A stretch of DNA of 40,110 nucleotides, from contig JAIRKD010000062.1 of assembly GCA_031260285.1 (NCBI GenBank), positions 1 to 40,110 on the forward strand, in the 5' to 3' direction. Shown here piece after piece: positions 1 through 8,272 of this stretch. Origin of the DNA: Gemmatimonadota bacterium (GTDB taxonomy: Bacteria > Gemmatimonadota > Gemmatimonadetes > Longimicrobiales > Longimicrobiaceae). The translations under genes were made by a program, and so were the position numbers. Each line of letters begins with the position of its first letter. Position 1 is the stretch's first letter. The notes under the pieces were generated by a model. It made no database searches. It was not told where the DNA came from and worked only from the letters and a program-made list of their open reading frames with translations.

Positions 1-117
1 AAGGCAAGCCGTCTGCTGAGCGTGTATGGCGAGGCGACCTACCGTCACTCGGTCGGCGGTGCCCGGCATGAACTGACCGGTGTCCATGGAACGCTGGGCG
101 CCCGCCTGAACTGGTAG
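1..117 (+). CDS. C-terminal end of an outer-membrane beta-barrel protein (partial)
   Basis: Frame 1 is open from the window edge to TAG at 115-117 and encodes 38 residues. They alternate polar and hydrophobic residues as in beta strands and end in ...GARLNW. A terminal aromatic residue is the usual BAM recognition signal of outer-membrane barrels, and the GxRLxW/F ending is common in autotransporter-like or OmpA-like barrels. The 5' part lies outside the window, so the family cannot be named. The stop codon sits in GTAG, and a palindromic repeat follows 17 bases later. Confidence 0.6.
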   Translation, partial: KASRLLSVYGEATYRHSVGGARHELTGVHGTLGARLNW

Positions 118-134
118 GCTGCCGTTGTATCTGG

Positions 135-164
135 TACAGGGGCGTTGAATGCAACGTCCCTGTA
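135..164. repeat. REP-like palindrome, GTTG core (family A)
   Basis: A 13-bp stem (one G-T pair) with a four-base loop: outer arm TACAGGGGCGTTG, inner loop AATG, then the complementary arm. It shares the GGGGCG...CG(T/C)CCC frame with the palindromes at 3231-3285, 5546-5577 and 6091-6118. It lies just downstream of the partial barrel gene. Confidence 0.75.
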
Positions 165-196
165 CGGGGTCGGGCTGGGAGGCGGGCGGTAAGAAT

Positions 197-230
197 GGGG
201 TCCGGCGTCTGAAGGAAGGCGCCGGACCCC
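197..230 (+). terminator. Probable intrinsic terminator
   Basis: An 11-bp perfect stem GGGGTCCGGCG / CGCCGGACCCC with a 12-base loop, followed by CTGTTGTTT. It lies about 80 bases past the stop of the barrel gene and would end its transcript. The T-tract is interrupted, so termination may be partial. Confidence 0.6.
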
Positions 231-631
231 CTGTTGTTTCAGGCGGTTCAGATCCCGGTTGATTCCGGATACGTATGCTCATGATCACCCCGAAGACAGG
301 CAGGCCGCAGCGCGCAGCATCCCCCGGTACTCCCCTGCCGGTTGTGTTCATGGACGTCTCCGCTGTACTTTGCCGTCATGAGCGATCAACCCCCATCCGG
401 ATCGCTCCGGTTTCCATCCCCTGAACCGCCATCTCCCTTCGGGAATGGCTGTGTTTCTGCGGATGGCTCCGGAGCAAACCGCGGATCAGGTTTCCTCCCC
501 GGATCCTCGCGGTACTTCCGACAGACTTCCTCTCTGAATCATGCCGGAGGTCAGGCCGGCGGTGGTTCGGGCATGATGCACGCGTTTCCCCCGGGGAACA
601 TGTGTACCTTCCCTCGTCGGGTGGCATCCCT

Positions 632-1921
632 ATGGGTGTGACCATACTTGTCGTTCTGCTTCTCGTACTGGTCAACACCCTGTACGTGGCGGCCGAGTTT
701 TCAGCGGTGAGCGTGCGGCGGAGCCGTATCCAGCAGCGGATGGAGGAGGGGAACGACCTCGCCACCCGCCTCTTCCCGTACATCTCCGATTCGTACGCGC
801 TGGACCGCTATATCGCGACCTGCCAGATCGGGATCACGGTGGCCAGTCTGGTGCTGGGTGCTTTCGCCCAGGCCCGGATCGCGCCGGTTCTGATTCCGTT
901 CTTCCAGAGCTGGGGAAGGATGCAGGTTGCGTCCGCCCAGTCCGCATCCGCGATTCTGGTGCTGGTGGGTCTCACCTGCCTGCAGATGATTCTGGGTGAG
1001 CTGGTCCCCAAATCCCTCGCCCTCCAGTACCCGACGCCGGTTGCGCTGTATACGGTTGTTCCGATGCAGTGGTCGATCCGGGTGCTCTCCTGGTTCATCG
1101 GTCTGCTGAACGGCAGCGGAGTTCTGGTGCTCCGGCTTCTGAGGATGAGCCCTGCCAGCCACCGGCACATCCATTCTCCCGGCGAGATCGAGTACCTGAT
1201 CGCGGAGAGCAAGGAAGGCGGAATGCTGGAAGCCGAGGAGCATGCCCGCCTGCGGAAGGCGTTGCGGCTCGGGGTGACTACGGTGAACGAGGTGATGATC
1301 CCCCGTGTGCGGATCCGCGCCATCGCGGCGGGAACGCCGTTCAACGAGGTGATGCGGATCACCGCGGAGAGTGCCTATACCCGCCATCCGGTTTACGAAG
1401 GGACCCTCGACAATATCGTCGGATACATCCACGTCCAGGATGTTGCGCGGCGTGCGCTGGGTGGAGCGGATGCACTGCCGCTCCGGCGCGCGCTCTTCAT
1501 CCCCACCGGGCTGAGCCTGGAGCGTGTGCTGAATCGGCTGCGCGCTGAGCGCCAGCACATGGCGCTGGTTGCGGATGAATACGGCGGAATCGCCGGGCTG
1601 GTGACGGTCAGCGATGTTCTGGACGATATCCTCGGCGGTGTGGCGGATGAGTTCAAGCCCGCGGAAAACGTTCCCGAGCGGCTGGAGGATGGTCGTTTCC
1701 GGGTCCCCGGATCGCTTCGTGTGGAAGACGCGGAGGCACTTCTGGGTGTTGAATGGGATGTGATCTCCGCCACCGTCGGAGGACTGGTGATGGAGACTCT
1801 CGGGCGGCTGCCTGAGCAGGGAGAGCGACTGGAGATCGACGGGATCCAGGCGGAGGTCACGGAGATGGATGGTCACTCCATCGCCTGGGTGGTTCTCGGG
1901 GCGCGGGAAGGGGAAGCATGA
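632..1921 (+). CDS. CNNM/CorC (HlyC) family membrane protein, first copy
   Basis: 429 residues. An N-terminal CNNM (DUF21) transmembrane domain spans roughly residues 1-190, with hydrophobic helices starting GVTILVVLLLVLVNT and the AAEF motif typical of the family. A pair of CBS domains follows (about 205-330, including the ADEYGG...VSDVLDDILGG stretch). A C-terminal CorC/HlyC transporter-associated domain lies at about 345-425. The family is linked to magnesium/cobalt efflux; the old name hemolysin is historical. ATG at 632 is preferred over GTG 602 because the membrane helix begins directly after it and GGGTGG precedes it. The stop overlaps the next start by four bases (ATGA), so the two paralogues are translationally coupled. 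Confidence 0.9.
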   Translation: MGVTILVVLLLVLVNTLYVAAEFSAVSVRRSRIQQRMEEGNDLATRLFPYISDSYALDRYIATCQIGITVASLVLGAFAQARIAPVLIPFFQSWGRMQVASAQSASAILVLVGLTCLQMILGELVPKSLALQYPTPVALYTVVPMQWSIRVLSWFIGLLNGSGVLVLRLLRMSPASHRHIHSPGEIEYLIAESKEGGMLEAEEHARLRKALRLGVTTVNEVMIPRVRIRAIAAGTPFNEVMRITAESAYTRHPVYEGTLDNIVGYIHVQDVARRALGGADALPLRRALFIPTGLSLERVLNRLRAERQHMALVADEYGGIAGLVTVSDVLDDILGGVADEFKPAENVPERLEDGRFRVPGSLRVEDAEALLGVEWDVISATVGGLVMETLGRLPEQGERLEIDGIQAEVTEMDGHSIAWVVLGAREGEA

Positions 1922-3231
1922 TCACGATCCTTGTCCCCATCCTGCTGGTTGCGCTGCTGATCTGCCTGAACGGGCTCTTTGTCGCGGCGGAGTTCGCGAT
2001 TGTGAGCATCCCGCGCGCGGAAGTGGAGCAGGACGCCCGGCAGGGTAAGCCGCGCGCCGCACTGGTTCAGTGGTTTATTGATGATCCGCAGCACCAGGAT
2101 CGCTTTATCGCCACCGCCCAGCTCGGGGTCACCGCGGCGAGCCTGGGGCTCGGTATGTACGGCGAACAGACGCTGGCGGGATGGATTTCGGGTGGGCTGG
2201 CGGGCTGGCAGATGGAGAGGTGGATCGCGGCGAGCACGGTGGCCAGCGTCATCGCGGTCTCCATCCTCACCTACTTCCATATTGTCCTGGGTGAGATGGT
2301 CCCGAAGTCGCTCGCCCTCCAGTTCCCCGGGCGGGTGATGCGTTCGATCGCTCCGCTGATGCGCGGGGTTCAGCTTGCCGCGTATCCCTTTGTTGTCTTC
2401 CTCAACGGGGCGGGCACAGGGCTGCTTCACCTCTTCGGGATCCACCGTGAGACGGTGGGCGCGGAGTACTACCAGACCCGCGAGGAGATTGCCTACGTCG
2501 TGCGGGAAAGCCAGGCGGGCGGGATGCTTCGCCAGGAGTCGGCCCAGGTGATCTCCGACCTGCTCGAATTCGGCCACCACACGGCGGTGGAGGTGATGGT
2601 GCCCCGGGTCCGGGTTGTGGCGTTACCCGTGGAAGCGGATCTGGAGACCCTCCAGGCGCTGCTGCGTCGTTCCCCGCATACACGTTATCCGGTCTATCGG
2701 GATACACTCGACCAGATCGTCGGGATGCTGCATGTGCGGGATGCGCTCCGCTGGATCCATGCGGGGCATATGGGCACACCGGATGACTACCGGCCTGTTC
2801 CCCACGTGCCCGCCACCGCCACCAGCGATCAGGTGCTGGCTGCGATGCGGCAGGCGGGGGTCCAGATGGTTGTGGTGATGGATGAGCATGGTGGAACCGC
2901 CGGCATTGTCACCCTGGAAGATCTTTTCGAGGAAGTGGTGGGTGACATTACGGAGCGGACGAGCGAGGTGCCGGAGATTGTTGTGGAGGCGAATGGCCGG
3001 GTGCGGGTGGATGGCGCCGTCCGGGTTGAGGAGGTCGGGGACGCACTCGGAATTGTTCTGGAGCATGCCGAGGTGGATACGATCAGCGGCCTCGTGCTCG
3101 CGCTGCTGGGCCGCCCCCCGGTGGTGGGAGATGCCGTGGAGTTTGATGGAGCCTTCTTCCAGGTCGCGGCAGTGCGGGGGAAGGGGGTGCGGAGCTGCGT
3201 GGTCTGGGTTCCCGGGTCGGAGGTTGCGTAG
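1918..3231 (+). CDS. CNNM/CorC (HlyC) family membrane protein, second copy
   Basis: 437 residues with the same architecture as its upstream neighbour: CNNM transmembrane domain (about 1-195, with AAEFAIVS and the LGEMVPKSLALQ motif), paired CBS domains (about 210-345, with DEHGGTAGIVTLEDLFEEVVGD) and a CorC/HlyC C-terminal domain. Tandem pairs of this family are common and may form heterodimers, because CNNM domains dimerise. Substrate is probably divalent cations (Mg/Co), by family only. The TAG stop (3229-3231) is part of the GTAG foot of a REP palindrome, so the gene ends exactly where the repeat begins. Confidence 0.9.
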   Translation: MITILVPILLVALLICLNGLFVAAEFAIVSIPRAEVEQDARQGKPRAALVQWFIDDPQHQDRFIATAQLGVTAASLGLGMYGEQTLAGWISGGLAGWQMERWIAASTVASVIAVSILTYFHIVLGEMVPKSLALQFPGRVMRSIAPLMRGVQLAAYPFVVFLNGAGTGLLHLFGIHRETVGAEYYQTREEIAYVVRESQAGGMLRQESAQVISDLLEFGHHTAVEVMVPRVRVVALPVEADLETLQALLRRSPHTRYPVYRDTLDQIVGMLHVRDALRWIHAGHMGTPDDYRPVPHVPATATSDQVLAAMRQAGVQMVVVMDEHGGTAGIVTLEDLFEEVVGDITERTSEVPEIVVEANGRVRVDGAVRVEEVGDALGIVLEHAEVDTISGLVLALLGRPPVVGDAVEFDGAFFQVAAVRGKGVRSCVVWVPGSEVA

Positions 3232-3285
3232 GGGCGTTGAAGTGCGGCGGCATCCCGGCTGCGGGGGTGTTGCATGCAACGCCCC
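3228..3285. repeat. REP-like element (family A) at the stop codon of the second CNNM gene
   Basis: Starts with GTAG (3228-3231) followed by GGGGCGTTG. This can pair with CAACGCCCC at 3277-3285 around a GC-rich loop. The right half alone is also a near-perfect 22-base palindrome (3264-3285, centred on GCATGC). The element fills the convergent gap between the CNNM operon and engB, where it could act as a bidirectional terminator. Confidence 0.75.
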
Positions 3286-3420
3286 GGGGGGCCTCCCTGG
3301 GGCACAGCAGGTTGCTACCGGGGGAAATCGTTGAATTCCCGGCGCGCCGTCCCCGATCCGGCCTGAAGGTCGGCGGTGAGGGCCTTGGATGTTACAGAAC
3401 CCCCCGGTGCCCTGGCGGGG

Positions 3421-4068
3421 CTATTCCGCGGAGCCCTGATCTCCCCTGTCCTGTGGGGTCACCGACATAAGCAGCGCGCCCAGTGTCTCCCGCAGTTCCT
3501 CCATCCCATCCCCCGTCAGAGAAGAGCAGGCAATGACCTGGGATTCATCCGCGCCGAGGGTGGTGATCGTGGCCGCAATTGCCTCCCGGCGCGCGCGGGG
3601 CTTCAGCTTGTCCGCCTTGGTGAGCGCAAAAAGCACCGGACGCCCGATCCCGGCGAGGTAGTCAACTGCCTTCCGGTCGTCGTCAGTCGGGCCGCGGCGG
3701 AGGTCGATCAGCTGAACCACGCCTGTCAGGGAATCATCGCGGCGAAGAAACTCATCGGTGAGTGAACGCCAGCGTTCCCGCAGCGGGGCGGGGGCCTGTG
3801 CAAACCCGTAGCCGGGCAGGTCCACCAGCGCAAAATCTCCCGCATCAGAACGGACCCGGAAGAAGTTGATCTCCTGGGTCTTCCCCGGCCGCGCCGAGAC
3901 TCGCGCGATCGGGGTGCGCGTGCGGCCAAGCAGGTGGTTGATGAGCGTTGACTTCCCCACATTCGACCGGCCGGAAAACGCGATCTGGGGCATTCCCGTC
4001 ACGAGTTCAGGCGCCGCCTGTCCGATCTGTCCGATCGCGCCCGCAAACTCCACGGATTTGATGTGCAT
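3421..4068 (-). CDS. engB: Ribosome biogenesis GTPase EngB (YsxC/YihA)
   Basis: 215 residues. The TRAFAC GTPase motifs are all present: G1 GRSNVGKS (33-40), G2 region PGKTQEINFF (61-70), G3 DLPGYGFA (83-90), G4 TKAD (150-153) and G5 SSLTG (182-186). EngB acts in late assembly of the large ribosomal subunit. ATG at 4068 is chosen because the protein then begins MHIKSVEFAG, the family N terminus, and AAGGG lies upstream. An open frame extends to 4122 but adds unrelated residues. The gene is convergent with the CNNM operon and divergent from the porin. Confidence 0.95.
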   Translation of the reverse strand: MHIKSVEFAGAIGQIGQAAPELVTGMPQIAFSGRSNVGKSTLINHLLGRTRTPIARVSARPGKTQEINFFRVRSDAGDFALVDLPGYGFAQAPAPLRERWRSLTDEFLRRDDSLTGVVQLIDLRRGPTDDDRKAVDYLAGIGRPVLFALTKADKLKPRARREAIAATITTLGADESQVIACSSLTGDGMEELRETLGALLMSVTPQDRGDQGSAE

Positions 4069-4145
4069 GAATCGCTGATCACCCTTGAAACAGGTTGTTT
4101 TCCGAACGTTCTCCAGGGACAACAGTATGCGTGACCGGCCTGCCT

Positions 4146-4172
4146 CTGTCCAACCCTCGCGTTATACCACAC
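4146..4172 (-). promoter_or_regulatory. Possible engB promoter (extended -10)
   Basis: On the minus strand, TGGTATAAC (plus-strand gttata at 4161-4166) resembles an extended -10 box (TGnTATAAT). It lies about 90 bases upstream of the engB start. No good -35 box is visible, so this is tentative. Confidence 0.25.
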
Positions 4173-4261
4173 TTTGTTGCTCTTCCAGGCGCGACCTCGC
4201 AGGCGGTTGAAGCGCGCCATCGTCCTGTCCGGGACTTATTCATCACAGAACGGTAACCAAC

Positions 4262-5500
4262 GTGACGCGGAACCATTCATCCCGACGGCTGCTGGCCGTC
4301 GCGGGAGGTGTATTTTCTCTCCTTCTCGCTCACCCCGGGACCGGGGCTGCCCAGAGCGGCGGCCAGGGGGGGTACAACGGCGGTTTCTTCATCCGGGATG
4401 CAGCGGGAAACAACGAGCTGCGCATCGGGGGCTTCTATCAGACGCGCTACATCTTCAACTCCAGAGATGAAGATGGACCGGGCAATAATGATCTGGACGT
4501 TGGAGGGTTCCAGCTCCGCCGTGGGCAGATCAACTTCCAGGGGAATATTTTCAACCCTCGCTGGACATTCCGGACCCGTATCGATGCGAGTAACGGGGGT
4601 GCCTTCTCCGCTGCTTATCTGTGGTTCGCCTACACAACCGAGGATGACGAATTCACCTTCCGCGTCGGTCAGCTGAAGCCGGAGTTCCTCCAGGAAGAGG
4701 TGATCAGCGACTACGCCCAGCAGTCGGCGGAGCGCTCTTCCCTGAATGAATACTTCACTACCGATTTCTCGAAGGGTGTCCAGCTTGTGGCCCGCCCGAC
4801 CGATCGCCTTCAGGTGACGGGAACGGTACATGGAGGGTCGTACTCCTATCGTTCGGATTACACGGCCGCACCCACCAGCGTCGGTTTTGCGGGTCGGGCT
4901 TCCTGGGTGGCTGTGGGCGAGAACCCCTCGCGCGCCCGGAGTCAGTTCGGCGACTTTCAGGCCTGGGACGGTGAACAGACCGCTGCGCTTGTCGGTCTGG
5001 CGGCAGACTACGAGCTGGGCCGGGATGGCTTCCCCGACCTCCTCAAGTGGACCGCGGACGGCAGCCTGGAGTCCGAAGGCGTCAGCCTCTTCGGGGCGAT
5101 TGTGGGCCAGCACTTCTCCACCAGCGGACCTCTGAGCGGGGGCGTTCCCGGGGCGATCAACGGGGTGGATCAGCTCGGCTTTATCGGCCAGGCGGCCTAT
5201 ATGGTCCTTCCGAACAAGCTGGATGCCTTCGCTCGTTTTGAGTCGATCGACTTTGACGGCGCCTGGTACCGGCTGAACCAGGGATCGGTGCTGAACGGCT
5301 CCAGAAACCTTGCTGATGATCATCTGTCGCTCCTCACCTTCGGTGTGAACCGCTATCTGGTGAAGAACAACGCCCGGTTTACCCTGGATTTTGTGCATGC
5401 GTTTGATCCGGTTCCCGTGTCGGATGCCGGCAACGCGCTGCTCCAGTCGGATTCGGGAGACCAGACGACAATCCGCGCGCAGGTACAGCTGCGGTTCTGA
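4262..5500 (+). CDS. Phosphate-selective porin O/P (OprP-like) family outer-membrane porin
   Basis: 412 residues starting at GTG 4262. A signal peptide is clear: basic n-region (RNHSSRR), hydrophobic LLAVAGGVFSLLLAHP and cleavage after GAA near residue 30. The mature part opens with a glycine-rich stretch and beta-strand patterns (LRIGGFYQTRYIF, GGFQLRRGQINFQG, FRVGQLKPEFLQEE) typical of the porin O/P family. It ends in QVQLRF with the terminal Phe expected for barrel insertion. Some members carry phosphate or pyrophosphate, but substrate cannot be read from sequence. It appears monocistronic. A family A palindrome follows about 45 bases after the stop. Confidence 0.85.
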   Translation: MTRNHSSRRLLAVAGGVFSLLLAHPGTGAAQSGGQGGYNGGFFIRDAAGNNELRIGGFYQTRYIFNSRDEDGPGNNDLDVGGFQLRRGQINFQGNIFNPRWTFRTRIDASNGGAFSAAYLWFAYTTEDDEFTFRVGQLKPEFLQEEVISDYAQQSAERSSLNEYFTTDFSKGVQLVARPTDRLQVTGTVHGGSYSYRSDYTAAPTSVGFAGRASWVAVGENPSRARSQFGDFQAWDGEQTAALVGLAADYELGRDGFPDLLKWTADGSLESEGVSLFGAIVGQHFSTSGPLSGGVPGAINGVDQLGFIGQAAYMVLPNKLDAFARFESIDFDGAWYRLNQGSVLNGSRNLADDHLSLLTFGVNRYLVKNNARFTLDFVHAFDPVPVSDAGNALLQSDSGDQTTIRAQVQLRF

Positions 5501-5545
5501 CGGGCTGAGGGTTCTGAGGGACCCCGTCGGGGTGTTGAAAGCTGT

Positions 5546-5577
5546 CTGTGGGGGCGTTGCGTGCAACGTCCCCACAG
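5546..5577. repeat. REP-like palindrome (family A)
   Basis: A 15-bp stem with one G-T pair and a two-base loop, outer arm CTGTGGGGGCGTTGC. It lies between the porin and the truncated VapC gene. The VapC reading frame picks up 33 bases after it, with its 5' end missing, so the repeat may mark a rearrangement point. A smaller palindrome (ACCCCGTCGGGGT) lies at 5521-5533. Confidence 0.75.
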
Positions 5578-5609
5578 CTGTTCCGGGGGCATAATGAGCT
5601 TGGCCTGAG

Positions 5610-6005
5610 ATGACGCCGCATCCTGCGGCGTTAGCGTGGATCGACGCCCAGGCGATCGAAACACTCTATCTGTCTGCCGTCACGATTGCTGAGTTACGCT
5701 ATGGTGTGGCAATGATGCCACCGGGAAAGCGGCGTACGATCTATCAGGCGCGGCTGGAGGAGGAGTTTCTACCGATCTTTGAGGGACGTGTTCTCGCCTT
5801 TGACCTTGCCGCGTCCAAGGCATATGCCATCCTGATGGCACAGGCGAAGGCCAATGGTCACGCTATCAGTAAGGCGGATGGCTACATCGCGGCCACGGTC
5901 GCCGCGCATGACCTGATGGTGGCCACCCGCGATACGGGTCCGTTCCTGGCTGCTGGCCTCAGGGTGATCAACCCTTTTGATGGTGAGGACATTTCTCAAC
6001 CCTGA
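5610..6005 (+). pseudogene. VapC/FitB-type PIN-domain ribonuclease, 5' truncated
   Basis: 131 residues from ATG 5610, clearly a VapC-like PIN domain. Visible features are the AELRYG motif carrying one acidic active-site residue, KADGYIAA with the next Asp, and ATRDTGPF with another Asp. What is missing is the first strand (usual form M-x-LDTN-V-S) with the first catalytic Asp. Just upstream, ATAATGAGCTT and WPE in the frame of the gene look like remains of the V-I-S-E-L and R-P-E segments after a small frameshift, but no DTN sequence remains before the REP palindrome. No antitoxin gene sits upstream. The product is probably inactive; a functional alternative start seems unlikely. It is convergent with clpX. 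Confidence 0.7.
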
Positions 6006-6090
6006 AAGGTCCGCAGCGTGATCTCCCCGGCCCGGCGGTTCCGTATGCCCGGCTTTCGACGTGGATGAGCGGAATGGAGCTGTGACGATC

Positions 6091-6118
6091 GCAGGAGCGC
6101 TGCACGCAACGCCCCTGC
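6091..6118. repeat. REP-like palindrome (family A), imperfect
   Basis: Read on the minus strand it begins GCAGGGGCGTTGCGTGCA. The stem is 13 positions with two mismatches and a two-base loop. It fills the convergent gap between the vapC remnant and clpX. Confidence 0.65.
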
Positions 6119-6138
6119 ATCCCGATCCGGCCCCTTCC

Positions 6139-7416
6139 TCAGGCTTCTTTCTTCTGCTTGATCTCGTTCCCGAGAATCAGCAGCGGTGGCAGGCCGTCCG
6201 TAATACTTTCCGCCGTAACCACCACCTCGCGGACATCGATTCGGGAGGGGATGTCAAACATCACATCACACATCACTTCCTCCGTAACCGCCCGCAGGCC
6301 GCGTGCTCCCGTTCCGCGCTCCAGCGCCTTCCGCGCGATCGCCCGGACCGCCGCGGTATCAAAGGTGAGGCCCACCCCTTCCATCCCCAGAATCTTCCGG
6401 TACTGCTTGAGGATCGCGTTCCGGGGCTCGGTCAGGATGCGGACCAGGGCATCCTCGTCCAGATCGCCGAGTGTTACCGTCACGGGAAGCCGTCCGACCA
6501 GTTCGGGGATCAGTCCGAAGCGCAGCAGGTCCTCCGGCTGCACCCGCTCGAAGGGGTTCTTCGCCACTTCGCTACCCGCGCGGGACTCCTGCGGCGAAAA
6601 TCCGATCTGCTGCCGGCCGGTCCGTGACTGGATGATCTTTTCGAGCCCGTCAAACGCTCCGCCGCAGATGAACAGGATATCGCGGGTGTTGATCTGGATG
6701 TACTCCTGCTGCGGATGCTTGCGCCCCCCCTGCGGCGGCACCGAAGCCGTGGTGCCTTCAAGAATCTTGAGCAGCGCCTGCTGGACTCCCTCGCCGGATA
6801 CATCCCGCGTGATGGACGGATTGTCGCTCTTCCGCGCAATCTTGTCGATCTCGTCGATGTAGATGATCCCGCGTTCACACTCGTTGACGTTGAAGTCCGC
6901 TGCCTGGAGGAGTCTGACGAGGATATTCTCCACATCCTCACCCACATAGCCGGCTTCCGTGAGCGTTGTCGCATCCACGATCGTAAACGGCACATGAAGC
7001 GTACGCGCGAGCGTCTGGGCGAGCAGTGTCTTGCCCACCCCTGTTGAGCCGATCAGCAGGATGTTGGATTTGTCGAGCTCAACATCATCCTCCCGGTTCA
7101 GGGGATGACGCTGCGGCACCTCTCCGGAGATTCCGCCGGTGACTCTCTTGTAGTGGTTGTAGACCGCAACAGAGAGCCAGCGTTTGGCGTCGTCCTGCCC
7201 GATCACATACTGGTCCAGCGCCTCCCGGATCTCCCGGGGCGTCGGCAGTGGAGCGGGCGCGCTTACGGCTTCTTTTTCCTCTTCCTCCGCCAGAATCTCG
7301 TTGCAGAGGGAGATGCACTCGTTGCAGATGTAGACCGAAGGGCCGGAGATGAACCGCTTGACCGTATCCTTGGACTTGCCGCAGAAAGAACAGCGAAGAT
7401 GCTTGTCGCTCGCCAT
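6139..7416 (-). CDS. clpX: ATP-dependent Clp protease ATP-binding subunit ClpX
   Basis: 425 residues, full length. An N-terminal C4 zinc-binding domain has Cys 9, 12, 31 and 34. The AAA+ module shows Walker A GSTGVGKT (123-130), pore loop GYVG (156-159), Walker B IIYIDEID (184-191), the RKH pore loop (232-234) and an IGF loop for docking on ClpP. It unfolds substrates and feeds them to ClpP. The start at 7416 (MASDKHLRC) gives the family N terminus; a TTG nine bases upstream is possible. It is downstream of clpP and tig on the same strand, the classical tig-clpP-clpX order. Confidence 0.97.
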   Translation of the reverse strand: MASDKHLRCSFCGKSKDTVKRFISGPSVYICNECISLCNEILAEEEEKEAVSAPAPLPTPREIREALDQYVIGQDDAKRWLSVAVYNHYKRVTGGISGEVPQRHPLNREDDVELDKSNILLIGSTGVGKTLLAQTLARTLHVPFTIVDATTLTEAGYVGEDVENILVRLLQAADFNVNECERGIIYIDEIDKIARKSDNPSITRDVSGEGVQQALLKILEGTTASVPPQGGRKHPQQEYIQINTRDILFICGGAFDGLEKIIQSRTGRQQIGFSPQESRAGSEVAKNPFERVQPEDLLRFGLIPELVGRLPVTVTLGDLDEDALVRILTEPRNAILKQYRKILGMEGVGLTFDTAAVRAIARKALERGTGARGLRAVTEEVMCDVMFDIPSRIDVREVVVTAESITDGLPPLLILGNEIKQKKEA

Positions 7417-7493
7417 GGACGTCAAACGCCGAGTTGGAGGGAAGTTGCCGTTCCCGCGCGCCGAAGCCCGATGTTTCCCCGGAAGTTCCTCCG

Positions 7494-7515
7494 GAGAACC
7501 ACGGGAGTGGTTCTC
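7494..7515. other. Hairpin between clpP and clpX
   Basis: A 9-bp perfect stem GAGAACCAC / GTGGTTCTC with a four-base loop in the 189-base gap between clpP and clpX. It has no T-tract on either strand. It may be a processing or attenuation structure. Confidence 0.4.
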
Positions 7516-7555
7516 ATGCTGGTTGCCCGGACCATCCGGACCACCGGTTCATACC

Positions 7556-7594
7556 ATGACGACCGCCGGCGGAAGGAGAGCCAGCGGTCGTCAT
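7556..7594 (-). terminator. Strong hairpin just downstream of clpP
   Basis: An 11-bp perfect stem ATGACGACCGC / GCGGTCGTCAT with a 17-base loop, starting 12 bases past the clpP stop. No U-tract follows on the minus strand, so it may protect the 3' end or reduce read-through into clpX rather than terminate fully. Confidence 0.45.
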
Positions 7595-7605
7595 AAGGAT
7601 GCTTT

Positions 7606-8229
7606 TCAGGTCTCGGATACCGGGTGCCGGACATCCACCACTTCACCCCGTTTGGTGATCACATGATCAATCAGGCCGTACTCCCTGGCCTCATCCGGTG
7701 ACATGAATCGGTCGCGGTCCAGGTCCTCGTTGATCCGTTCCGTGGTCTGGCCGGTATTCCCCGCGTAGATGCTGTTCAGACGTTCACGCAGGTAGAGGAT
7801 CTCCCGGGCCTGGATCTCGATATCCGCCGCGGTGCCCTGCATACCACCGGACGGCTGGTGAAGCATGATACGGGAATTCGGAAGGGCGTACCGCTTGCCC
7901 TTCGTTCCCGCCGCCAGCAGGAACGACCCCATGCTGGCGGCGATGCCCATGCAGTACGTATTCACCGGGCAGGTGAGGAACTGCATCGTATCGTAGATCG
8001 CCAGCCCGGAGTAGACCGAACCTCCGGGCGAGTTGATGTACAGATAGATGTCCTTCTCCGGGTTATCCGCCTGAAGAAAGAGCAGCTGGGCGATGATGAC
8101 GTTTGCGACGTCGTCATTGATCGGGCTTCCCAGAAACACGATCCGGTCCATAAGGAGCCGGGAGAAGATGTCGTACGACCGCTCTCCCCGGCTCGACCGC
8201 TCAATCACGTACGGCGCGTAAATCGGCAT
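7606..8229 (-). CDS. clpP: ATP-dependent Clp protease proteolytic subunit ClpP
   Basis: 207 residues, typical length. The catalytic triad is Ser99 (in GIAASMGSF), His124 (in MLHQPSGG) and Asp173 (in DRDRFMS). It forms the tetradecameric barrel that degrades proteins delivered by ClpX. ATG at 8229 has GAGAAGAG upstream and gives the usual MPIYxPYVIE start. It lies between tig (43 bases upstream) and clpX, and the three are probably co-transcribed. Confidence 0.97.
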   Translation of the reverse strand: MPIYAPYVIERSSRGERSYDIFSRLLMDRIVFLGSPINDDVANVIIAQLLFLQADNPEKDIYLYINSPGGSVYSGLAIYDTMQFLTCPVNTYCMGIAASMGSFLLAAGTKGKRYALPNSRIMLHQPSGGMQGTAADIEIQAREILYLRERLNSIYAGNTGQTTERINEDLDRDRFMSPDEAREYGLIDHVITKRGEVVDVRHPVSET

Positions 8230-8272
8230 TAAGAACGCTCTTCTCGGTTGATGGGATGTACGGAAGCCCTGC

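Larger units (their letters stand above)
118..631. other. Intergenic region with REP palindrome and terminator
   Basis: About 510 bases without a convincing gene. It holds the palindrome at 135-164 and the terminator-like hairpin at 197-230, both described separately. From about 240 onward there is only GC-rich sequence leading to the first CNNM gene. Open frames here on either strand lack family resemblance and a credible ribosome-binding site. I could not assign a promoter with confidence. Confidence 0.5.

Noticed and set aside
4100-4115. LexA/SOS box from GAACGTTC in the engB-porin gap
   Set aside because: The half-sites are directly joined without the four-base spacer required.
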